From the NCBI GenBank assembly GCA_022483245.1, contig JAKVNR010000001.1, positions 186,001-250,000 of the forward strand: a stretch of 64,000 nucleotides of DNA, in the 5' to 3' direction. The DNA comes from Lactobacillus sp. GTDB lineage: Bacteria > Bacillota > Bacilli > Lactobacillales > Lactobacillaceae. Made by a program: the position numbers and the translations under genes. The notes below the pieces were generated by a model. It was not told the DNA's origin, did not search any database, and was given only the letters and a program-made list of their open reading frames with translations. The first letter of the stretch is position 1. Every line of letters begins with the position of its first letter. Below are positions 58,212 to 64,000 of this stretch, piece by piece.

Positions 58212-58237
58212 GCACTTTTTTAACTAAATTTTGCTTA

Positions 58238-58257
58238 TTTTTGCGTATATAAAGTTG
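58238..58257 (+). promoter_or_regulatory. Putative competence promoter element of comG
   Basis: A 20-bp element centred on TGCGTATA, 24 bases before the comGA start; identical at 17 of 20 positions to the comFA element. TGCGTATA matches the cin-box TACGAATA at 6 of 8. Confidence 0.65.
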
Positions 58258-58280
58258 AGGGCTTGAAAGGAGGTATGTTT

Positions 58281-59240
58281 TTGGAAGTAAAACAATTGGT
58301 TAATCACATGTTAACAGCAGCGATTGAACAGCGGGCCAGTGATGTCTTTATACTGCCAGATAAAGATAATTTTGTAATCAAGTTTCGAACAGAATTGGGT
58401 CTCACCGGTTGGCAAGTTTTAGATCAAAGCACGGGTAGTGATTTGTTAAATTATTTGAAGTTTTCTGCTCAAATGGATTTAGCCGAGCATCGTCGTCCGC
58501 AAATTGGCGCCTGGTTCTACCAAACTGCTGATGCGGTTTATAATTTACGCTTTTCTTGTGTAGGAGATTTTCAAAATCGTGAGTCCATGGTAATGCGGAT
58601 AATTTATGCTAGCCAGGATAACCGCTATTTTCTGCCTGAACAGCTGCAGCAACTAACGGAGCTAGCTCAGCAGCGCGGCTTGATTATCACTAGTGGTCCA
58701 ACCGGCTCAGGTAAGACAAGTTTAATGTACGATCTAGCCCATCTGCTATCAGAAGCAAAAATGACGATGACGATTGAGGATCCAGTTGAAATTCAAGCTG
58801 ATGATTTTTTACAGGCGCAAGTCAATGACGAAGCAGGGATGACCTATCCTAATTTGCTAAAGGCTGCCTTGCGTCATCGACCTGATATTTTAATTATCGG
58901 TGAGATACGAGACCAAGAGAGCGCCAAAATCGCTGTTAATGCTGCTTTAAGCGGTCATTTGGTGCTAGCCACAGTCCACGCGAAAAGTACTTTGCAAACC
59001 GTTTCGCGGCTAACTGGCTTAGGTGTAGAACTTGAAAAATTACGCAACTGTTTAACTGCCGTCTCATATCAGCGACTGCTGCCTGATAGTGATGGCAAAC
59101 TGGCCTGTTTACTTGATATTGCTACTTATCGTGATTGGGAACGAACAGGCACTTTTATTAATTGGCGAGATCACCTGACTGAACTACAAGTAAAGGAGAA
59201 AATTGATGCGGCTACAAAGGAAGCATTCTGGTATGGCTAA
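58281..59240 (+). CDS. comGA: Competence pilus assembly ATPase ComGA
   Basis: Traffic ATPase (PilB/GspE family) that powers the transformation pseudopilus. Length 319 from TTG 58281; AAAGGAGG lies seven bases upstream, whereas ATG 58275 is directly against that site. Walker A TSGPTGSGKTS near residue 140, Asp box MTIEDPVEIQ, Walker B RHRPDILIIGEIRDQESA, His box GHLVLATVHAKS. The tetracysteine zinc motif of larger PilB proteins is absent, as usual for ComGA. Confidence 0.94.
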   Translation: MEVKQLVNHMLTAAIEQRASDVFILPDKDNFVIKFRTELGLTGWQVLDQSTGSDLLNYLKFSAQMDLAEHRRPQIGAWFYQTADAVYNLRFSCVGDFQNRESMVMRIIYASQDNRYFLPEQLQQLTELAQQRGLIITSGPTGSGKTSLMYDLAHLLSEAKMTMTIEDPVEIQADDFLQAQVNDEAGMTYPNLLKAALRHRPDILIIGEIRDQESAKIAVNAALSGHLVLATVHAKSTLQTVSRLTGLGVELEKLRNCLTAVSYQRLLPDSDGKLACLLDIATYRDWERTGTFINWRDHLTELQVKEKIDAATKEAFWYG

Positions 59241-60207
59241 GTTAGGCAGGGATGACCAGCTGATCTTTTTAGACTACTTGCAGCAAGTGTTGCAGAATGG
59301 CTATTCCTTAAAACAAGGTCTAGAGTTATTACCCGCTATTTGGCCGCGTCAAGCTGCTGTAGCGAAACAGATTGAGCATGATTTAATCACTGGGGTCAGT
59401 TTAGGCACTAGTTTAAAGAAAGTCGGCTTTAGTCAAACAATTGCTGCTCAGCTGAATTTAGCTTTTAGGGAAGGAAAACTGATTGAATGTTTAACGCAGC
59501 TGGCGGAATTGATTCGGTTGAAAAATAAACAACTGAAAAAAATTAAAGCCGAACTAGCATATCCACTTGTATTAGTGATTATGATGATTAGCCTGCTAAT
59601 TTTTATGCAAACATTTGTGCAAAGTCAGTTTGAAACTAGCGATTGGACTGGCAACTTTTTGATTGGAGCAATTGTGGCAATTGGATTGCTTATTTTAGGA
59701 TTGAGCTGCTATGGCGCAATTTTGTTTCGAAGGCAGGATTATCATGCCTTATGCAAGCTAGGCAAATTTCCCATTATTGGTAGTGCTGTGCGCTTATACA
59801 CGCAATATTTGCTGGTTTATGATCTGTCCATGCTGCTTGGTAATGGCTTTTCCTTGCGGCAAATTTGTGAGCTTGCTGCTAGTCAAACGGCCGGCAGTCT
59901 GCAAGCCGTTTTGGGTCAGCGTATTATGCAGCAGCTGGCATCAGGGCATTCGCTGAAACAAATTATTGCAGATGAACCAATTTTGCCGCAGAGTTTGCAA
60001 CTGCTTTTAGCTGGTGGTTCGGATAAAGAAGAATTAGCTCAGCGCTGCCGTACACTCGGTCAGTCAATTTTTTATGAATTAACGCGCAGGTTAAATCGAA
60101 TAATTGTCAGTTTACAGCCAGTTTGTTTTATTTTGATTGGTTTAGCCATTGTTGGCATGTATTTAAAATTATTGCTGCCGATGTACGACATGATGCAGCA
60201 ACTATAA
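59206..60207 (+). CDS. comGB: Competence pilus membrane protein ComGB
   Basis: Polytopic platform protein of the GspF/PilC family, 333 residues from ATG 59206 (AAAGGAG seven bases upstream). Paired T2SSF domains: LDYLQQVLQNGYSLKQGLELL and YDLSMLLGNGFSLRQICELA, with membrane helices near 125-145, 155-175 and the C-terminus. It overlaps comGA by 35 bases. Confidence 0.92.
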   Translation: MRLQRKHSGMAKLGRDDQLIFLDYLQQVLQNGYSLKQGLELLPAIWPRQAAVAKQIEHDLITGVSLGTSLKKVGFSQTIAAQLNLAFREGKLIECLTQLAELIRLKNKQLKKIKAELAYPLVLVIMMISLLIFMQTFVQSQFETSDWTGNFLIGAIVAIGLLILGLSCYGAILFRRQDYHALCKLGKFPIIGSAVRLYTQYLLVYDLSMLLGNGFSLRQICELAASQTAGSLQAVLGQRIMQQLASGHSLKQIIADEPILPQSLQLLLAGGSDKEELAQRCRTLGQSIFYELTRRLNRIIVSLQPVCFILIGLAIVGMYLKLLLPMYDMMQQL

Positions 60208-60220
60208 CAAGGAGGATATA

Positions 60221-60535
60221 ATGAAATTTTTACAAACAGCCTTAGCCAAGAAGCGGCAGGCAAAGGGTTTTACTTTAATTGAAATGGTCATTGTTGTAGC
60301 GATCATTGCTATGCTAATTTTATTAATTGCCCCGAATTTGATTCAGCAAAAGGATAAGGCGCAATCAACGAGCGATCGGGCCTTTCGGACCACTTTGCAA
60401 ACACAAATCGATTTGTCAGATAAGAAAATTAATAGCTGGGAAGAAGCAGAAAAAGAAAAGCTGCTTTCTAGCGAACAGGCTAAAAAAGCTGCTGCTGGCT
60501 ACACGATTTCCAATGGCAAAGTTAGTGAAAAGTAG
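60221..60535 (+). CDS. comGC: Major competence pseudopilin ComGC
   Basis: Length 104. Prepilin signal AKKRQAKG|FTLIEMVIVVAII: positive leader, Gly-Phe cleavage site for ComC peptidase, Glu at +5 and a hydrophobic helix. RBS AAGGAGG, the strongest in the operon, fits the high need for the major pilin. Confidence 0.94.
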   Translation: MKFLQTALAKKRQAKGFTLIEMVIVVAIIAMLILLIAPNLIQQKDKAQSTSDRAFRTTLQTQIDLSDKKINSWEEAEKEKLLSSEQAKKAAAGYTISNGKVSEK

Positions 60536-60941
60536 GGCCTTTACCTTGGTCGAAAGCGTCGTCGTTTTGGCAATTGCAATTATGCTAGTTGCCTGGCCGG
60601 CAGTAGCTTTGCATGAATATCGAGAACGGATGGCCTTTAATCAAACGATTGAAACTGTGACCAGTGAAATTGAATATGCTAAGCGTTATGCAATTTTAAA
60701 GAGACAAACAGTTAAAATTACAAACTTGCCGCTTGAACACAAGCTGCTGATTGTCTATCCTGGGCGTGGTTTTAAGCATATCCGATTTGATAAGTCAGTC
60801 AATGTACGCCTAGGTAGAGAAAATAGTTTTCTGATTCACGGAGCAGGCACGACGGCTCCGCGGACATTGGCTTTTGAACAAAATGGCCGGCGTAAGTTAG
60901 TTACGATGCAGTTAGAATGGGGCAAGATGAGTTTTGGTTAA
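60513..60941 (+). CDS. comGD: Minor competence pseudopilin ComGD
   Basis: Length 142 from ATG 60513 (or GTG 60525). Prepilin-like N-terminus KSRAFTLVESVVVLAIAIML; the cleavage-site Gly is replaced by Ala (RA|FTLVES), as in many ComGD proteins. The rest is beta-rich. It overlaps comGC by 23 bases and comGE by eight. Confidence 0.88.
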   Translation: MAKLVKSRAFTLVESVVVLAIAIMLVAWPAVALHEYRERMAFNQTIETVTSEIEYAKRYAILKRQTVKITNLPLEHKLLIVYPGRGFKHIRFDKSVNVRLGRENSFLIHGAGTTAPRTLAFEQNGRRKLVTMQLEWGKMSFG

Positions 60942-61200
60942 GAAAAAGGGGTTTTTATTGGCTGAGGCTTGCATAGCTTTACTAATTGCAGCAATCAGCG
61001 TTGAAGTCATGTTCCTCTGCATGGGCCAAACCAAAACGGCTCGCCAAAGCGTTGAACATCGACTAGAGCGGGCCTATGCCTGGCATGTTTTACAGAATAG
61101 TGATCGTAATACAATCCGTGTGCGTGATCATATTTATCGGTTGCGCGGGAGTAAACAAATACAAGATACGGAAACGGGCAACAATTATGAAGTGCATTAA
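60934..61200 (+). CDS. comGE: Minor competence pseudopilin ComGE
   Basis: Length 88, starting TTG at 60934. N-terminus KKKGFLLAEACIALLIAAIS is a prepilin signal with Gly-Phe and the usual Glu. The soluble part is short. Position and signal identify it; sequence outside the helix is poorly conserved in this family. Confidence 0.8.
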   Translation: MVKKKGFLLAEACIALLIAAISVEVMFLCMGQTKTARQSVEHRLERAYAWHVLQNSDRNTIRVRDHIYRLRGSKQIQDTETGNNYEVH

Positions 61201-61792
61201 GAAAAGATCTGCTTTTTCTTTAGTTGAAGTTGTAATTAGTTTGGCCGTGACAGTCCTGTGTGTGTTAATGATTTCTGATTTATTTGGCTGCTTTAAACTT
61301 TTGCAGGCTGAACCTGAGAAAAATTTAAGTCAAGATAGTGAAATATTTTATGGCTATGCTCAATTGGACCGTTTTTTACATAAGGGCGAATGGTGCAGAA
61401 TTGAGACCAAACGATCAGATAGCTACCGCATTCTATTTACGATTAAAGATCCTGGGAAAAATGGCAAGAAGAAAACTTATACTCTCAGCCGTTACCAGCA
61501 AATGCTGCGCTTGACCAATCAATTTGGTCAGGGACACATGCCGCTCATCATGAACGTACGCAATGCAAAATTTAGTTGTACTGAAACTACTATGCTAGTT
61601 TCGGTGAAGGAAAAGAATGGTAAATGGACTGACCTGTATTTCGAAGTACCACCAGCTCCAGCTGAGGAGAAGAAAGAAGATGCTAAAAAATCGGAAAAAA
61701 CAGAGAAAAAAGAGAAACAAGTTGAGAAAGACAAGGGCGAGCGCGCTGCTCAGCAGCGTACTGGTCCTGACCACGTGCCTAGCTCTCGCTAA
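61187..61792 (+). CDS. comGF: Competence protein ComGF with long charged tail
   Basis: Length 201 from ATG 61187, overlapping comGE by 14 bases. N-terminal hydrophobic helix SAFSLVEVVISLAVTVLCVL, then a ComGF domain: LDRFLHKGEWCRIE, KTYTLSRYQQMLRLTNQFGQG, and LYFEVP near residue 154. Normal ComGF would stop about here. About 45 further residues are extremely rich in Lys and Glu, and overlap in another frame with comGG. The tail may be real or the result of an old frameshift. Confidence 0.82.
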   Translation: MKCIKKRSAFSLVEVVISLAVTVLCVLMISDLFGCFKLLQAEPEKNLSQDSEIFYGYAQLDRFLHKGEWCRIETKRSDSYRILFTIKDPGKNGKKKTYTLSRYQQMLRLTNQFGQGHMPLIMNVRNAKFSCTETTMLVSVKEKNGKWTDLYFEVPPAPAEEKKEDAKKSEKTEKKEKQVEKDKGERAAQQRTGPDHVPSSR

Positions 61793-61865
61793 TTTTTATA
61801 CGCAATACTTTGCGACTAATATGAAAACCGAATTATTATTGATTGAATATTTTTTAGGCGGCTAA
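61680..61865 (+). CDS. comGG: Probable ComGG, overlapping comGF in another frame
   Basis: Length 61 from ATG 61680. Very basic N-terminus (KNRKKQRKKRNKLRKTR), then a hydrophobic helix SALLSSVLVLTTCLALANFY and a short tail to EYFLGG. The helix and place at the end of the operon fit ComGG. GAGGAG lies about ten bases upstream. It shares 113 bases with the comGF tail, read in another frame. Confidence 0.6.
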   Translation: MLKNRKKQRKKRNKLRKTRASALLSSVLVLTTCLALANFYTQYFATNMKTELLLIEYFLGG

Positions 61866-61922
61866 ATTGCTTGTCAATTCTGGGCTGGATAGATAGAATA
61901 AAGCGAGTGAGGTTGATCCATT

Positions 61923-62927
61923 GTGAAAATAAAAGAATTAACAACTTTATTCGAGCAATTTCAGGATTGCGTTGATACATTGCAGCAGGCATTGAATGTT
62001 TCGCCAGTTTCGGCGCTAACTGAAACGTTTGATAATTTAGAGCATGATGAAATTAAAGTTGAAGCCGGTGCACCTGATCAGCAGACAGTGCAACTTCTGA
62101 GCAAAAAGTATCAGAATTTACATTATGATCAGATAGCCCTCAATGATAAGGCACAGGTCTTCACTTTGTTAGCTTTGCACGCTCTTTCAGGCGAAAAAGT
62201 TGATGGTAATTTAATGCCAACGCCGGAAATTTTGGGCACCATTATTGCCCTAATGTACCAAAAGATGCTACAACCTGGCGGTCAAACGATCATCGACCCG
62301 GCTGTTGGTACAGGTACGCTGCTTAGTACGGTTGTTAGCCAATTAGTACAAAGCAATCATTCGAAGAATGATTTTAAGTTGGTCGGGATGGATAATAATG
62401 AAGATCTGCTAGATTTAGCAGATGTTAATTTTCACTTACATCACCAGCCAATTAATCTTGTTTTTCAAGATTCTTTATTACCATGGATGGAAGAAAAGCC
62501 TGATGTGGTGATTAGCGATTTGCCAGTCGGATATTATCCGAATGATGAAAATGCAAAAGCCTTTGCTACTGCAGCAAAAACTGGACATTCATTTGCGCAT
62601 TTCTTGATGATTGAGCAAATTATCAAAATGCTTAAGCCAGGTGGGTTTGCATTCTTAGTTGTTCCTACGTTATTATTTACTGGTAAAAATGCTGCTGATT
62701 TTGTTCCGTGGTTAGCGGATAAAGTCTATTTGCAAGCGTTAGTGGAATTGCCTAAATCATTGTTCAACAATAATTTAGTCCATAAACAGCTTTTAGTCTT
62801 TCAAAACCATGGTGGAGGCGCTCAGCCAAAACAGGTCCTAGCGGCACAGCTTGGCTCGCTTAAAGATCAAAAATCACTGGTTGAATTTAATCTACAGCTA
62901 GATCGTTGGAAGCAGCAAAATCAATAG
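61923..62927 (+). CDS. YtxK-like class I SAM-dependent methyltransferase
   Basis: Length 334, starting GTG. An N-terminal helical region of about 90 residues, then a Rossmann fold with SAM motif IDPAVGTGTLLS near residue 123, acidic loop GMDNNEDLLDLA, and a motif IV-like VISDLPVGYYP where N6-adenine methylases have NPPY/F. Similar genes follow comG and precede ackA in many Firmicutes. Resembles N-6 DNA methylases but lacks a target recognition domain; substrate unknown. Confidence 0.85.
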   Translation: MKIKELTTLFEQFQDCVDTLQQALNVSPVSALTETFDNLEHDEIKVEAGAPDQQTVQLLSKKYQNLHYDQIALNDKAQVFTLLALHALSGEKVDGNLMPTPEILGTIIALMYQKMLQPGGQTIIDPAVGTGTLLSTVVSQLVQSNHSKNDFKLVGMDNNEDLLDLADVNFHLHHQPINLVFQDSLLPWMEEKPDVVISDLPVGYYPNDENAKAFATAAKTGHSFAHFLMIEQIIKMLKPGGFAFLVVPTLLFTGKNAADFVPWLADKVYLQALVELPKSLFNNNLVHKQLLVFQNHGGGAQPKQVLAAQLGSLKDQKSLVEFNLQLDRWKQQNQ

Positions 62928-62945
62928 AAAAAGCAAGGGGTAGGC

Positions 62946-64000
62946 ATGAAGAAAATTTTAGCAATTAATGCAGGTAGTTCATCATTAAAGTACAAGGTTT
63001 TTTCACTTCCTAATGAACATGTTGTTTGTAAAGGATTAGCGGACCGAATCGGTACTGAAGGTTCGACTTTTTCGATGAAACTGTCTACTGGCGAAGAAAT
63101 GCAAGATCAGGTTGATATTCCTGATGCTGAAGCAGCGATTCGCATTTTGCTAGACTGGATGACCAAATATCAAGTTGTAGTGGACTTGAGTGAAATTGTT
63201 GGTGTCGGTCACCGAATTGTGAATGGTGGACCATACTTCAAGGATAGCGCAATTATTGATCGTGATAACTTGCAAAAGATTATGGATATGGGTGATTTTG
63301 CCCCATTGCATAATGTTCCTGAAGCAAAATGTATCAAAGCATTTAAGAAGCTGCTGCCGGGCGTGCCTGAAGTTGGCGTATTTGACACTTCCTTCCACAC
63401 TTCGATGGATCCAGTGCACTACATGTATGCTTTGCCATATGAATACTACGAAAAATACCAAGTTCGTAAGTATGGTGCGCATGGAACTTCTGTGCGATTT
63501 GTTATTGACCGGGCTTCAAAATTGATGAATAAGCCGGTTAAAGATTTGAAATTGATCGTATGTCACTTGGGATCAGGCGCATCAATTACAGCGGTTAAAG
63601 ATGGTAAGTCATTTGATACTTCCATGGGCTTTACTCCGCTTGCTGGGTTAGAGATGGGAACACGGACCGGTGATCTGGACCCATCTGTAATTGCTTACTT
63701 GATGCACAAACAAGTTGCTGGTGACTTAGATGAATTATTTGATGTTTTAAATCATCAATCTGGCCTCCTGGGCGTTTCAGGCCTGTCTTCTGACATGCGG
63801 GATGTCCGTGATGCGGCCTTTAATGGCAATAAGCGTGCTAAGTTAGCGTTTGACATGTTTACGCGTGATATTGTCCGTTATATTGGTGCTTACTACACTG
63901 AAATGGGCGGCGCGGATGCAATTATTTTCACGGCAGGCATTGGTGAACATGAAATTGCCGTGCGGCAAGCTATCTTAGAGAAACTTGATATTTTAGGCCT
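62946..64000 (+). CDS. ackA: Acetate kinase, 3' end cut by window
   Basis: Makes ATP and acetate from acetyl phosphate. The frame is open from ATG 62946 to the window end (351 codons visible of about 395). N-terminal MKKILAINAGSSSLKYKVF, GHRIVNGG, DTSFHTSM, CHLGSGASITAV, MGFTPLAGLEMGTRTGDLDP and FTAGIGEHE are all diagnostic. RBS AAGGGGTAGG. With pta at 39.4 kb it completes the acetate branch. Confidence 0.97.
   Translation, partial: MKKILAINAGSSSLKYKVFSLPNEHVVCKGLADRIGTEGSTFSMKLSTGEEMQDQVDIPDAEAAIRILLDWMTKYQVVVDLSEIVGVGHRIVNGGPYFKDSAIIDRDNLQKIMDMGDFAPLHNVPEAKCIKAFKKLLPGVPEVGVFDTSFHTSMDPVHYMYALPYEYYEKYQVRKYGAHGTSVRFVIDRASKLMNKPVKDLKLIVCHLGSGASITAVKDGKSFDTSMGFTPLAGLEMGTRTGDLDPSVIAYLMHKQVAGDLDELFDVLNHQSGLLGVSGLSSDMRDVRDAAFNGNKRAKLAFDMFTRDIVRYIGAYYTEMGGADAIIFTAGIGEHEIAVRQAILEKLDILG

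Overview
The window looks like a chromosomal segment of a lactic acid bacterium of the family Lactobacillaceae. This is inferred from gene content and order, not from a database search. Supporting signs are the runs rapZ-yvcK-whiA-clpP, cggR-gap-pgk-tpi-eno-secG-rnr-smpB, murB-potABCD and cdaA-cdaR-glmM-glmS, the comG operon followed by an adenine-methylase-like gene and ackA, moderate-to-low G+C by eye, strong AGGAGG-type ribosome binding sites, and TTG/GTG starts. A CIRCE element rather than a CtsR site at clpP fits lactobacilli that lack CtsR. No species is claimed. Almost the whole window is core genome; no prophage, insertion sequence or CRISPR array was seen.

Layout. 1-5.3 kb: end of rny, tagO, yigZ (minus), and the competence DNA-uptake pair comFA-comFC. 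5.4-9.9 kb: hpf, secA, prfB (with its programmed +1 frameshift) and a small membrane protein. 9.9-13.5 kb: hprK, lgt, phosphoglucomutase. 13.5-19.1 kb: uvrB-uvrA behind an SOS box, then a DUF308 membrane protein. 19.2-22.1 kb: rapZ-yvcK-whiA. 22.1-23.8 kb: an ABC-F ATPase gene behind an elaborate leader with two three-codon reading frames and a terminator/antiterminator. 23.8-26.7 kb: clpP (minus), a LysR regulator divergent from a zinc alcohol dehydrogenase, and tRNA-Arg(CCG). 26.7-35.6 kb: the cggR-led glycolytic operon, then secG, rnr and smpB. 35.7-38.6 kb: a patch without core genes, holding three TetR-type regulators, a 59-codon reading frame with hairpins, and a LURP-one-like protein. 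38.7-46.2 kb: ung-pta-tsaE, a DnaQ-like exonuclease, murB and the spermidine/putrescine transporter potABCD. 46.2-53.1 kb: cdaA-cdaR-glmM, glmS with NagR-type (dre-like) operators, and two Cof-type HAD phosphatases. 53.1-55.9 kb: a copper-response operon (CopY repressor, anchored cupredoxin, CPC-type P-ATPase). 55.9-58.2 kb: an unknown membrane protein coupled to a low-molecular-weight tyrosine phosphatase, a probable small RNA gene, and a YebC-family regulator. 58.2-64 kb: comGA-comGG, a YtxK-like methyltransferase and the start of ackA.

How the genes work together. The glycolytic block (CggR to enolase), HPr kinase, phosphoglucomutase, pta and ackA form the energy and carbon-control part of the window; glmM and glmS supply amino sugar to tagO, murB and the wall. 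comFA/comFC and comG are separate operons that share a nearly identical 20-bp promoter element, so both are probably switched on by the same competence sigma factor. Stress and damage circuits are visible through CIRCE (clpP), a LexA-type box (uvrB), cop boxes, and the ABC-F attenuator. In several places an intrinsic terminator sits directly before the next gene's ribosome binding site, which suggests that partial termination is used to tune expression inside operons.

The most unusual items are the ABC-F leader, the candidate small RNA between the phosphatase and yebC, the comGF/comGG overlap in two frames, and the TetR/hairpin patch at 35.7-38.1 kb.
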